64,000 nt of DNA. Source: an uncultured Clostridia bacterium. Its GTDB lineage: Bacteria; Bacillota; Clostridia; Christensenellales; Aristaeellaceae. Positions 1 to 8,334 of this stretch are shown one piece after another. Within the stretch, counting starts at the first letter, position 1; each line of letters opens with the position of its first letter. A program made the translations under genes and the position numbers. The stretch is taken from contig CAKTZR010000001.1 in assembly GCA_934636105.1 (NCBI GenBank), forward strand, positions 124,001 through 188,000. The letters are read 5' to 3'. The notes beneath the pieces are model-generated. The model was not told where the DNA came from. It did not search any database and saw only the letters and a program-made list of their open reading frames with translations.

Positions 1-541
1 GCTTGATATCGCCTACATAGAGATAGCCGACCACGCGTTTATACGGCACAACCGCCCAGCCGTCCTGAATCTGCCAGATGCTCAGCCGGGAATCGGCTGC
101 AATCGTGACCAACTTTTCGGAATTTTCATCGGCGGAAGCGTAAAGCGCGGTATCCACGCCCGTGACGGCCACATAGTCGTTGCGAATCACACCGTAGGGC
201 GCGATATCGTCGGAAATCGGCGTGATGTCGTCCACATTATGACGACCGATGAAATAGACGCCGACGTCGCTGCGCCAGCAGAAAAGCCATTCCTGATCGA
301 AGCCGAAAATTTGAACGGTTTCGCCTTCTTTCAGCCCGCCGAGCGAATCGCTGTCCTTATCTGCCTGACTGCGCATATTTAGCGCGATTTTTGTTACGCC
401 CGTATAGAGAATGCGGGGCGTTCCATCTGCATTGGCGTTTTGCATGAACCGTTCCATGCAGATTTCCGTTCCGGTATCCGCCAGCGCGCCGAAGGAAAAG
501 AGCAGGCAAAGAAAAAAGAGGAGCAAGAAATGATTTCGCAC
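1..541 (-). CDS. Secreted SH3-like domain protein (3' end outside window)
   Basis: The frame reads from a GTG at 541 to the window edge without a stop: 180 codons, C-terminus missing. The first ~21 residues form a signal peptide (hydrophobic LLLFFLCLLFSFGALA followed by DTG). Two bacterial SH3-like stretches follow: one around 'LNMRSQADKDSDSLGG' leading to 'EGETVQIFG', and a second around 'TALYASADENSEKL'. In this family such domains sit outside the membrane and often bind the cell wall. GTG is chosen because GGAGG lies six bases upstream (548-552) and a good promoter stands at 578-606. The product is probably exported. Any catalytic domain would lie in the missing part, so its job cannot be named. 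Confidence 0.8.
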   Translation of the reverse strand, partial: MRNHFLLLFFLCLLFSFGALADTGTEICMERFMQNANADGTPRILYTGVTKIALNMRSQADKDSDSLGGLKEGETVQIFGFDQEWLFCWRSDVGVYFIGRHNVDDITPISDDIAPYGVIRNDYVAVTGVDTALYASADENSEKLVTIAADSRLSIWQIQDGWAVVPYKRVVGYLYVGDIK

Positions 542-577
542 TGAATGCCTCCGTAAGATGTCAAAATTACTCTTTTC

Positions 578-606
578 ATTATAACGCCAAATGCCGGGCA
601 AGGCAA
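578..606 (-). promoter_or_regulatory. Sigma-A type promoter of the SH3-like gene
   Basis: On the minus strand TTGCCT (606-601), a 17-base spacer and a perfect TATAAT (583-578) precede the GTG at 541. The predicted leader is about 30 bases and contains GGAGG. Confidence 0.7.
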
Positions 607-644
607 GCGGCAAAAGCGCATAGTTTAGCCGGGAGGCGTTTGGG

Positions 645-1109
645 ATGAATGAAAGCTATGTGCTGAAAACGAAAAGCGGCGCGGCCTGCGGTTATATCAT
701 GGCCAGAGACGAAAAACTGCGCATTCGCCTGAATGCAGACGGGACAGACATGCAGCTGACCGTTTTATATGAAGACGAAGAACAGACGTTCAGCTGCAAC
801 GCCGATGGACTGGAAATCGAAAAGCCGGGCAGAAGAAAAAAACTGCTGGGCGCGTATGGCACAGCGGGGGAACAGCTGGCGGCGGATACCGGAGAGGCGG
901 CGAGAAAAGCGTTTGAAATCCGAAAAACGGAAGCAAAACGCGAACAAAAAATACAGCGTTTGCATACGGCCCAGCCGGTTCAGGAAAACCCTGAACAAGA
1001 GACGCAAAAAACTAAAACGGCGGAGCGCAGATGGCCGCCGCCGCCATGTATGCCCGGTGCAAAATACGCAAAAGGATCATGGAGGATCACGGAGAAGGGG
1101 GCGCGCTGA
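645..1109 (+). CDS. Hypothetical protein, 154 aa
   Basis: ATG at 645 is preceded by GGGAGG about ten bases upstream. I recognise no family. The first ~75 residues look like a compact folded part ('CGYIMARDEKLRIRLNADG'). Residues ~85-130 are highly charged, rich in Lys, Arg, Glu and Gln, and probably helical. The last ~25 residues ('RRWPPPPCMPGAKYAKG') look unlike the rest, and another frame opens here with ATG at 1030, so the true C-terminus may differ (see findings). There is no signal peptide or membrane segment, so it is probably cytoplasmic. Its last 23 bases overlap a convergent minus-strand gene candidate. Confidence 0.6.
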   Translation: MNESYVLKTKSGAACGYIMARDEKLRIRLNADGTDMQLTVLYEDEEQTFSCNADGLEIEKPGRRKKLLGAYGTAGEQLAADTGEAARKAFEIRKTEAKREQKIQRLHTAQPVQENPEQETQKTKTAERRWPPPPCMPGAKYAKGSWRITEKGAR

Positions 1110-1338
1110 AAACTGTGCGGCGGGCTGCGCTGCTGTGGCGAAGACCGATGTCGCGGATGTAATGCGTCCGCGGCCCTTGAAGACGCGGCAAGGGCGCAGG
1201 CGCGGGCGGTTCGGATGGGAAAGCCTGCGCAGGCGGCTCTGCGCTGTTTTGAACCGCGCTGTACAGATCATACGGCGTGACGATGGACGCGGCAGGCTTG
1301 GGACGGCTGGCGCTCAGCAAAGCATAGGGAGAAATCAT
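1087..1338 (-). CDS. Small Pro/Ala-rich hypothetical protein, 83 aa
   Basis: This minus-strand frame has a clean start: AAAGGAG about eight bases ahead of ATG at 1338. The product (begins MISPYALLSASRPKPAAS) is rich in Pro, Ala and Arg, with no signal peptide or membrane segment. I know no family. It converges on and overlaps the end of the 645-1109 gene by 23 bases. The ribosome-binding site argues for it; low complexity and GC-rich sequence argue that the open frame could be chance. Confidence 0.42.
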   Translation of the reverse strand: MISPYALLSASRPKPAASIVTPYDLYSAVQNSAEPPAQAFPSEPPAPAPLPRLQGPRTHYIRDIGLRHSSAARRTVFSAPPSP

Positions 1339-1441
1339 ATTCTTCAGCTCCTTTCAGGGCTTCCATCCTTACAATATGGTGGAAAAGGACGGCATGACCG
1401 TGAAAAAATGGCGGCATTTCCACCTTTTCTATAAAATGGGA

Positions 1442-1470
1442 TTGAGAAAACAGGAAATTTCATGTATAAT
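1442..1470 (+). promoter_or_regulatory. Sigma-A type promoter of the beta-propeller gene
   Basis: TTGAGA (1442-1447), a 17-base spacer and TATAAT (1465-1470). The expected start of transcription is near 1477, giving a leader of about 30 bases before the TTG start at 1509. Confidence 0.85.
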
Positions 1471-1508
1471 GGAAACAACCGAAGATTGCCTGAAATGAGG
1501 TGTATGAA

Positions 1509-3734
1509 TTGGACGAACAGAAGAACGGAACGCCTGCGCCGAGAAGACGCAGACGCGCCGACGTACAAAGACCGGTTATGACGGAAGATAACGAGGCAAG
1601 CACCTTCCGGCCTGCGCAGCCGGAATTGGAGGAAGCTCCCCGTCCGCGCAGCGAAGTGCGCAAGCCTGTTCAAAGCAGCGTGCAGCGTCAGGTTTGGGAA
1701 GAAGAATACGACGATTTTGACGACGATGTGCCCCGCAAAAAGGGCGGAAAGAAGCGCGGCAACGGCACGGGCTGCCTGATTGGCATCATTGTCGTGCTGC
1801 TGCTGGTGATCGTCGTATTTGCACTGGGGTGGATTGTTTTCCCGAACGAGAAGGATGCCATCCTTTCGCAGATCGGCCTTGGCCCGACAGCGACGCCGAC
1901 GCTTGAGCCGACGGCGACCCCAACCATCGAGCCGACGGCCACGCCGACGCTTGAACCGACGGCTACGCCTACGGCGACTCCGACAGCTACACCCACGGCG
2001 ACGCCTACTGCAACGCCGACGGCCACGCCTACCGCGACGCCCACAGCTACCCCGACAGCGACGCCGACGGCCACTCCTACCGCAACGCCGACGGCTACCC
2101 CGACGGCCACGCCTACTGCAACGCCGTCTCCGACGCCGACGGCCACCCCGACGCCCACGCCGGTTCCGACTCCGACGCCTACGCCGACTCCGGTTCCGTA
2201 TCAGGCGCAGAGCGCTTCCGCATCGGAAGATACGCAGCCTGAAAAGGTGCTCAAGAGCAGTTTTGTTGTTTCCGACGGCCAGACCGTTGAAAACTATGCC
2301 AGCAGCGAATCCATCAGCATGGGCGATCCGGAAAAGTATACCAGTCAGGGCGGCGTGCTGACCTTCCGCGGCGGCCCGCTGCGCCAGAACGCGGCGTATG
2401 GCACGGTGGAGGTGCAGGATGAGCAGCTTGCCGTGGTTCGCGGCATGCGCACCACCAAGCTGGATAACACCTACACCGGCTTTGGCTTTGGCAGCCAGCC
2501 ACTGATCGTCAAGTGGTATAAGAACATCCGCGAGATGATGAATATCGTGGATGAATCCAAGAACACGACGGCCATGAAGGAAGTGATCGTGCCTTCGAAT
2601 GACGGCAAGATTTACTTCTATGATCTGGACACGATGGCGTATTCCCGTCAGCCGATTGAAATCGGCCTGCCGATGAACGTGACCGCAAGCGTCAATCCGT
2701 ATGGCTATCCGCTGCTGTATGTGGGCCAGACGGAGGAAAAAACATCGGCTTATACGGGCGTGATCGGTATGCGTACCTATAACCTGATCGATCAAACCCT
2801 GCTTGATTTTGAAACCAGCAAGGATGAGGCGGCAAAGGGCAAGGATAACGCTGTCGCATCTTCTTCCATTGTGGAATCGGATTCGGATACGCTGATTTAC
2901 ACGTCGAAGAACGGCCTGCTCTACACGGTCAATATGAACACGGATTTCGATTTGGATAATGCCCAAATTTCCGTGAATCCGACCAAGACGGCGTATGGCT
3001 ATGTCAGCAGCGTCAAGGGCGCGGTGCAGGGCATTACCGGCGGCGTGGCCAGCTATGGCGACTACGTGTATTATGGCGATGATTCCGGCGTGCTTCAGTG
3101 CGTGGATATGAACACGATGCAGGCCGTCTGGGCGATTGATCTGGGCGAAAGCATGATGTGTACGCCTGCGCTTGAGGAAGACGGCGATGGCAATGTGTAT
3201 CTCTACACCGGCACGACGCTCAGCAAGACGCAGCGCAGCGGTCAGGTTCGCCTGCTGAAAATCGATGCGCTGACGGGCGAAATCGTCTGGGAGTGCCAGA
3301 GCAGCATCAAGGGCAAATATGCCAGCAAGAGCGCGAAGGCGGGTTCCTATGCCGGTTTGATGGCATCTCCGCTGGTGGGCGAGGGCGAAATCAGCGATCT
3401 GGTCGTCTTCAATGTCAACCGCGTGGAGATGGACGATAAGAGCGTCTGCGCGGTGGTCTATGCGCTGGATAAGGAGACGGGCGAGGAAGTTTGGAATCAG
3501 CCGCTGGATGTGGAATCCATGTCTTCCCCGATTGCCCTGTACCAGAAGGACGGAAAGAGCTATATCGTCATGGGCGACGATGGCGGCACGCTGCGCCTGA
3601 TGGATGGTTTCAGCGGAATGACCCTCAGCACGCTCAGCCTGGGCAGCGCGATTCAGGCTTCCCCGGCGGCTTACGGCAACGATATTGTTGTCGGCACAAC
3701 GGGCGGCATGCTGTATTTCGTGGAACTCAAATAA
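1509..3734 (+). CDS. Membrane-anchored PQQ/BamB-like beta-propeller protein
   Basis: 741 residues from a TTG at 1509. I prefer this start to the in-frame GTG at 1500 because GAGGTG lies seven bases before TTG and nothing suitable precedes GTG. Layout: a charged cytoplasmic N-terminus (1-87, Arg-rich then acidic), one transmembrane helix (~88-110, 'GIIVVLLLVIVVFALGW'), a Thr-Pro-Ala linker (~126-230), and a beta-propeller domain of PQQ-enzyme/BamB type (~255-741). That domain shows recurring blades such as 'GDYVYYGDDSGVLQCVD', 'ALTGEIVWECQ' and 'DKETGEEVW'. The fold presumably sits outside the cell, held off the membrane by the linker. No catalytic residues are evident; a scaffold or ligand-binding role is an inference. 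It has its own promoter, and a GC-rich hairpin follows the stop. Confidence 0.85.
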   Translation: MDEQKNGTPAPRRRRRADVQRPVMTEDNEASTFRPAQPELEEAPRPRSEVRKPVQSSVQRQVWEEEYDDFDDDVPRKKGGKKRGNGTGCLIGIIVVLLLVIVVFALGWIVFPNEKDAILSQIGLGPTATPTLEPTATPTIEPTATPTLEPTATPTATPTATPTATPTATPTATPTATPTATPTATPTATPTATPTATPTATPTATPSPTPTATPTPTPVPTPTPTPTPVPYQAQSASASEDTQPEKVLKSSFVVSDGQTVENYASSESISMGDPEKYTSQGGVLTFRGGPLRQNAAYGTVEVQDEQLAVVRGMRTTKLDNTYTGFGFGSQPLIVKWYKNIREMMNIVDESKNTTAMKEVIVPSNDGKIYFYDLDTMAYSRQPIEIGLPMNVTASVNPYGYPLLYVGQTEEKTSAYTGVIGMRTYNLIDQTLLDFETSKDEAAKGKDNAVASSSIVESDSDTLIYTSKNGLLYTVNMNTDFDLDNAQISVNPTKTAYGYVSSVKGAVQGITGGVASYGDYVYYGDDSGVLQCVDMNTMQAVWAIDLGESMMCTPALEEDGDGNVYLYTGTTLSKTQRSGQVRLLKIDALTGEIVWECQSSIKGKYASKSAKAGSYAGLMASPLVGEGEISDLVVFNVNRVEMDDKSVCAVVYALDKETGEEVWNQPLDVESMSSPIALYQKDGKSYIVMGDDGGTLRLMDGFSGMTLSTLSLGSAIQASPAAYGNDIVVGTTGGMLYFVELK
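1884..2206 (+). repeat. 12-base tandem repeat encoding Thr-Pro-(Thr-Ala)
   Basis: Imperfect copies of a 12-base unit (ACGCCGACGGCN) run through the coding sequence of the beta-propeller gene. They encode A-T-P-T repeats, with a few L-E-P or I-E-P variants at the start and T-P-T-P-V-P variants at the end. Third-base variation breaks the repeat, so it is not freshly amplified, but it could still change length by slippage. Confidence 0.95.
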
Positions 3735-3743
3735 TCGGATGAT

Positions 3744-3778
3744 ATGCGCCGCCGCGGGGACGACCTGCGGCGGCGTAT
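3744..3778 (+). terminator. GC-rich hairpin after the beta-propeller gene
   Basis: CGCCGCCGC (3747-3755) pairs perfectly with GCGGCGGCG (3767-3775), and flanking bases extend the stem. Only two T residues follow, so it is a weak intrinsic terminator or an mRNA-stabilising hairpin. Confidence 0.5.
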
Positions 3779-3811
3779 TGCATATTCAGAAAAAACAGGA
3801 GGCTTTGCGCC

Positions 3812-5308
3812 ATGCACACGTATGTGATCGCGCTCGATCAGGGCACGACAAGCTCCCGCGCGGTTTTATTTGATGAAAATGCCCGCATTGTCGCGATGAA
3901 AAGCTATGAATTTGAGCAGATTTATCCGCAGCCCGGCTGGGTGGAACACGATCCCGCTGCGATTTTGAACACACAGGTCGATGCGCTTCGCGAGGTGGTG
4001 CGCATTTCGGGCGTTCCGCTGGACAGCATTGCGGCTATCGGCATCACCAATCAACGCGAAACCACATTGCTGTGGGATCGAAAAACGGGCAGGCCGCTGC
4101 ATAACGCGATTGTTTGGCAATGCCGCCGAACCGCACCGATTGTCGCCAGACTGTGCGAAGACGGACTTGAAGGCCATATCCGGCAGGTGACGGGGTTGGT
4201 GCCGGATGCGTATTTCTCCGGAAGCAAGCTGAGCTGGCTGCTCGATCATCTGAATTTGCATGAACGCGCCGAGCGCGGAGAAGTCTGCTTCGGCACGGTG
4301 GACAGCTATCTGGCGTGGAATCTCATCAGCGGGCGGCCGCATGTGACGGATGCGACGAACGCAAGCCGGACGATGCTCTTTGATATCCATAAAAACGAAT
4401 GGGACGATACGCTGCTCAAAGCGCTGAATATTCCGCACGCCGTTTTGCCGCAGGTGGTGGATACTTCCGGCGTGATCGGCATGCTCGATCCGTCGATCCT
4501 CGGACGCGCGATTCCCGTTGCCGCGCTTTGCGGCGATCAGCACAGCGCGCTGTTCGGGCAGGGCTGCTTTGAACCGGGCATGATGAAAAATACATACGGA
4601 ACCGGCTGCTTTCTTCTGATGAACACGGGCGAAAAGCCGGCGGTCAGCCGAAACGGGTTGGTTTCCACGATTGCGTGGCGGCTGAATGGAACCTGTACGT
4701 ATGCGCTGGAGGGCAGCGTCTTTGTGGCCGGCGCGGCGATTCAATGGCTTCGTGACGAGATGAAGATCATCGAACGCGCGTCTGAAACGGAGACGATTGC
4801 CCGTTCTCTGCCGGATAATGGCGGTGTTTACATGGTGCCGACGTTCACCGGACTCGGTGCGCCTTATTGGGATATGTACAGCCGGGGCATGATTATTGGG
4901 CTGACGCGCGGAACGGGACGGGCGCATGTCGTCCGCGCGGCGTTGGAATCCATCGCCTATCAATCGGCGGATTTGGTCAGCGCGATGGCGTCGGACTGCG
5001 GGCGGGAACCTTCCGAACTGCGCGTGGATGGCGGCGCAAGCGCGAATCAATTTTTAATGCAGTTTCAGGCGGACGTGCTGGGCTGCAAGGTGATCCGTCC
5101 TGCCGTCATCGAAACGACGGCGCTTGGCGCGGCGCTGCTGGCGGGTCTGGCCGTCGGCGTTTGGAAGGATATGGATGAAATCCGCCGTGTTTGGCAGATG
5201 GATTTGAGCCTTACGCCGCAAATGAGCGGGCAGGAGCGCGAAAAGGTGATGCAGGGCTGGCATCGCGCCGTGAAACGCAGCATGCGCTGGACGGCGGAAG
5301 ACGATTGA
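3812..5308 (+). CDS. glpK: Glycerol kinase
   Basis: 498 residues, the usual length. It phosphorylates glycerol with ATP to sn-glycerol 3-phosphate in the cytoplasm. FGGY-family signatures are present: the N-terminal phosphate loop 'ALDQGTTSSRA' (residues 7-17), 'TNQRETT', 'GDQHSALFGQGC' near 241, 'TYGTGCFLLMNTG' near 262 and the C-terminal ATPase motif 'DGGASANQFLMQFQ' near 406. ATG has AGGAGG ten bases upstream. No glycerol facilitator or glycerol-3-phosphate dehydrogenase lies beside it, so it stands alone between a hairpin and a strong terminator. Its product feeds phospholipid synthesis, where PlsY (19376-19996) is a downstream consumer. Confidence 0.96.
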   Translation: MHTYVIALDQGTTSSRAVLFDENARIVAMKSYEFEQIYPQPGWVEHDPAAILNTQVDALREVVRISGVPLDSIAAIGITNQRETTLLWDRKTGRPLHNAIVWQCRRTAPIVARLCEDGLEGHIRQVTGLVPDAYFSGSKLSWLLDHLNLHERAERGEVCFGTVDSYLAWNLISGRPHVTDATNASRTMLFDIHKNEWDDTLLKALNIPHAVLPQVVDTSGVIGMLDPSILGRAIPVAALCGDQHSALFGQGCFEPGMMKNTYGTGCFLLMNTGEKPAVSRNGLVSTIAWRLNGTCTYALEGSVFVAGAAIQWLRDEMKIIERASETETIARSLPDNGGVYMVPTFTGLGAPYWDMYSRGMIIGLTRGTGRAHVVRAALESIAYQSADLVSAMASDCGREPSELRVDGGASANQFLMQFQADVLGCKVIRPAVIETTALGAALLAGLAVGVWKDMDEIRRVWQMDLSLTPQMSGQEREKVMQGWHRAVKRSMRWTAEDD

Positions 5309-5325
5309 CACGAAAATAAACAGGC

Positions 5326-5367
5326 AAAGAGCGGACGAATTTGCATGCGTCCGTTCTTTTCATTCAT
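5326..5367 (+). terminator. Intrinsic terminator after glpK
   Basis: AAAGAGCGGACG (5326-5337) pairs with CGTCCGTTCTTT (5348-5359), a 12-base-pair stem with one G-U, followed by a T-rich run. It separates glpK from dgt. Confidence 0.85.
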
Positions 5368-5403
5368 TTTTTTATGGGAATTTTCACTGGGGCGATAGGT
5401 TTT

Positions 5404-5445
5404 CACGAGTTCGTGTCGAATAATGTTTTATGTCGTTTTATTCGA
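5404..5445 (+). promoter_or_regulatory. Inverted repeats in the dgt leader
   Basis: Two inverted repeats sit side by side: CACGA-GT-TCGTG (5404-5415) and TCGAATAA (5416-5423) with TTATTCGA (5438-5445). They lie 30-70 bases ahead of the dgt start. I find no convincing -35/-10 pair here, so operator or leader-RNA function is only a suggestion. Confidence 0.4.
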
Positions 5446-5475
5446 TCAAGCGGCAAAAGGAAAGGGGCGCGCACA

Positions 5476-6483
5476 TTGACCATTAAAGAACGATTGGAGC
5501 AGCAGGAGAAGGATGTTCTGGGGCCGTATGCCATGCTTTCCAGCCGGACAAAGGGTCGTGAAAAGCCTGTTTCGGACGACGATATGCGCACCGAATTTCA
5601 ACGGGACAGAGATCGAATCCTGCATTGCAAATCCTTCCGACGGCTCAAGGGCAAAACGCAGGTGTTTATTGCACCGCAGGGCGATCACTATCGCACGCGG
5701 CTGACCCATACGCTGGAAGTGACGCAGGTTGCGAGAACGATTGCGCGTGCGCTTCGGCTGAATGAGGATTTGACCGAAGCCATTGCGCTTGGACACGATT
5801 TGGGGCACACGCCGTTTGGCCACACGGGCGAAGAAGCCTTGAATGGGCTGATTGAAGGCGGTTTTGAGCATCGTGTGCAGAGCCGCCGTGTCGTTGAAGT
5901 ACTTGAAAATGACGGCGCAGGGCTGAATCTGACGTGGGAAGTGCGCGACGGAATTGAGCATCATTCCGGAAAAATCAAGCCGCAGACGCTGGAAGGTCAG
6001 TGCGTGCATCTGGCGGATCGCATTGCATACATCAACCATGACATTGACGATGCGATTCGCGGCGGCGTGCTGAAGCAGGAAGAATTGCCCGCGCATGCGC
6101 TTAAAAAGCTGGGTATGACGCACGGAGAACGTGTTGGAAACATGGTTGCGAGCGTTGTTCGCGCGTCGGACGCGTGCGGCGAAATCATGATGGAGCCGGA
6201 CGTCTGGGATGCGCTCATGGAACTGCGTGCTTTCATGTTTGCGCATGTCTATGCAAGGGACTGGGCGGCAGATGAATCGCAGAAAGCGATGCACATTGTG
6301 ACCGAGCTTGTGCGCTATTACACCGAGCATCCGTCGCAGCTGCCCAACGAATATCTGGAAATTACATACCGCGAGGGAACGCAGCGCGGCGTATGCGATT
6401 TTGTGGCCTGCATGACGGATGCTTATGCGGTGAAAACGTATCAAAAATTGTTTATTCCACCGTTTTTTGACGGAATCGGATGA
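5476..6483 (+). CDS. dgt: dGTP triphosphohydrolase-like HD-domain protein
   Basis: 335 residues from TTG at 5476, which has GGAAAGGGG about eight bases upstream. An upstream in-frame ATG at 5341 lies inside the glpK terminator and is rejected. Family members hydrolyse dGTP (or other dNTPs) to the nucleoside and triphosphate. Visible motifs are 'FRRLKGKTQVF', 'THTLEVTQVARTIARAL' (metal-binding His78) and 'GHDLGHTPFGHTGEEAL' with the HD pair at 107-108. The order dgt-dnaG-rpoD is typical of Clostridia. Substrate specificity cannot be read from sequence; the ~335-residue form is commonly annotated as dGTPase-like. Confidence 0.9.
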   Translation: MTIKERLEQQEKDVLGPYAMLSSRTKGREKPVSDDDMRTEFQRDRDRILHCKSFRRLKGKTQVFIAPQGDHYRTRLTHTLEVTQVARTIARALRLNEDLTEAIALGHDLGHTPFGHTGEEALNGLIEGGFEHRVQSRRVVEVLENDGAGLNLTWEVRDGIEHHSGKIKPQTLEGQCVHLADRIAYINHDIDDAIRGGVLKQEELPAHALKKLGMTHGERVGNMVASVVRASDACGEIMMEPDVWDALMELRAFMFAHVYARDWAADESQKAMHIVTELVRYYTEHPSQLPNEYLEITYREGTQRGVCDFVACMTDAYAVKTYQKLFIPPFFDGIG

Positions 6484-6570
6484 ATGTTCGCATAAAACAG
6501 TGAAAAAAATGCATGAAGGATGCAGGAATGAGCAAAAAAACGGCGAAAAAGAGTAGGACGGTGAAGGACG

Positions 6571-8334
6571 ATGGCCGGAAGGCTGCCTCAAGCATGGCTT
6601 GATGAGCTTCGCGACCGAGCGGATATCGTGCAGGTTGTCTCTCGATATGTGCAGTTGAATCCGAAAGGCGGTCGCTATTGGGGGCTGTGTCCCTTCCATG
6701 GTGAAAAGACGCCGTCCTTTTCCGTCAACCCGCAGCGGCAGATGTATTATTGCTTCGGCTGCCATGCGGGCGGAAGCGCCATCACGTTTGTGATGGAAAT
6801 GGAACATCTTGATTTTATGGATGCCGTCAAGCTGCTGGCCGAACAGGTGCATATGGAGGTGCCGGAGCTGACGCACAGCAGGGAGGATGCGGAAAGCAAA
6901 TCCCGCAAGGAGCGGCTTTACGAAGCGAACCGTCAGTGCGCGCGCTTTTTTCACGCACAGCTTTGGAAAAAGGAGAGCGCGGAAATTCTGGCGTATCTGC
7001 ATGGGCGAGAATTAAGCGACAGCACGATCCGCATTTTCGGTCTCGGCGCAACGCCGCCGCACAGCGACGGCGCGACAAAGGCCATGCGGGAATTGGGTTT
7101 TACGGATGACGAACTGATGAGTGCGGGCATTTCCGTGCGGCGGGATGGCCGCGTGTATGATATGTTCCGCCAGCGCGCCATCTTTCCCATCATCGACGCG
7201 CAGGGACGGGTGCTGGGATTCGGCGGCCGTGCGCTGGGCGATGTGAAGCCGAAATATCTGAATACGGGTGACACGTCGATTTTCAATAAAAGGCTGGGCG
7301 TATTCGCAGCCAATCTGCTGAAAAAGCAGCGCGGATTGAAACGGGTTATCCTGACAGAAGGGTATATGGATGTCATCGCGATGGTGCAGGCCGGTGTGCC
7401 CGGCGTCTGCGCGACGCTCGGCACGGCCTTGACGCTCGAACAGGCGAGACTGCTCAAGCGATATGCTCCGGAAATCTGGGTTTCCTATGACGGCGACGCG
7501 GCCGGGCAGCACGCCATTCTGCGCGCGCTGGATATCTTTGAGGAAGAAGGCGTTCCGGCCAGGGTGCTGGATTTTCCCGGCGGCATGGATCCGGATGAAT
7601 ACATCAAGGCCTACGGCCCGCAGAGCGTCGAGCAGCTCAAGCCGGTGGATGCGACGGCTTACCGTATGAAGCAGGAAGCGGCGAATCACGATTTATCCAC
7701 AGAGGAAGGGCGAACCGCTTATGCGATCGCCTGCGCTAAATATCTGGCCAAGGTGAAAGAGCCTGTCGAGCTTGAAAATTATGTCAAACAGCTGATGGTT
7801 TCCACAGGATTCACGCGGGAGGTTCTGCTGGCTCAAATCGGCCGAACAGAATTGATCGAGGAGAAAAAAAGGCCGATGTTCCGACATGCAGCGCGTCCGC
7901 TGGAGGAAAAGAACGACGGCGTGGATACCGAAACAGCCGCGGCGGAAAGGGGTTTGCTCGTTCTGTTGGCGGAAGGCGGCGTGGAACCGGGAACCATCAC
8001 GGCCGATGATTTCATTTCGCCGCAGAGACGCGCATTGGCGCAGAAACTGCTTGACGGCATGACGCCCGCTTCGATTCTGGAAGAAATCGACGACGAGGAC
8101 GAGAGAAGCCGAACGGCTAAACTGTTGACAAGCGAAAGCGGCGCGGGCGAGCAGGAATTGCGCATGGTTGCGGATTATCTGCGGGTGCTCGAAAAGAAAC
8201 GGAAGGAAAACGAAATCAATGCGCTGAAAGAAAAAATGAGTACGCAGCAGGGCGAAGAAAAGCGCAGTACGCTTATGAGAATACAGGAATTACTGGCTCA
8301 GGAAAAAAGACCGGCAGAAGGGAATGATCGTTAG
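6571..8334 (+). CDS. dnaG: DNA primase
   Basis: 587 residues, normal for DnaG. It makes the RNA primers for replication and works with the replicative helicase. Order: CHC2 zinc-binding domain (Cys40, His43, Cys61, Cys64), the DnaG catalytic core with 'RAIFPIIDAQGRVLGFGGR', a Toprim domain with Glu263 in 'ILTEGYMD' and Asp307/Asp309 in 'SYDGDAAG', then a helicase-interaction C-terminus. The ribosome-binding site is weak (AGGA ~12 and GAAGGA ~2 bases upstream). The TAG stop shares its last base with the GTG start of rpoD, so the two are translationally coupled in a macromolecular-synthesis operon. Confidence 0.97.
   Translation: MAGRLPQAWLDELRDRADIVQVVSRYVQLNPKGGRYWGLCPFHGEKTPSFSVNPQRQMYYCFGCHAGGSAITFVMEMEHLDFMDAVKLLAEQVHMEVPELTHSREDAESKSRKERLYEANRQCARFFHAQLWKKESAEILAYLHGRELSDSTIRIFGLGATPPHSDGATKAMRELGFTDDELMSAGISVRRDGRVYDMFRQRAIFPIIDAQGRVLGFGGRALGDVKPKYLNTGDTSIFNKRLGVFAANLLKKQRGLKRVILTEGYMDVIAMVQAGVPGVCATLGTALTLEQARLLKRYAPEIWVSYDGDAAGQHAILRALDIFEEEGVPARVLDFPGGMDPDEYIKAYGPQSVEQLKPVDATAYRMKQEAANHDLSTEEGRTAYAIACAKYLAKVKEPVELENYVKQLMVSTGFTREVLLAQIGRTELIEEKKRPMFRHAARPLEEKNDGVDTETAAAERGLLVLLAEGGVEPGTITADDFISPQRRALAQKLLDGMTPASILEEIDDEDERSRTAKLLTSESGAGEQELRMVADYLRVLEKKRKENEINALKEKMSTQQGEEKRSTLMRIQELLAQEKRPAEGNDR

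Noticed and set aside
1884..2206. CRISPR-like or satellite array
   Set aside because: The 12-base units have no spacers and stay in frame as Thr-Pro-Ala codons.
5341..5475. N-terminal extension of the dgt protein starting at ATG 5341
   Set aside because: It would begin inside the glpK terminator hairpin and has no homology to the family; TTG 5476 has a good ribosome-binding site.
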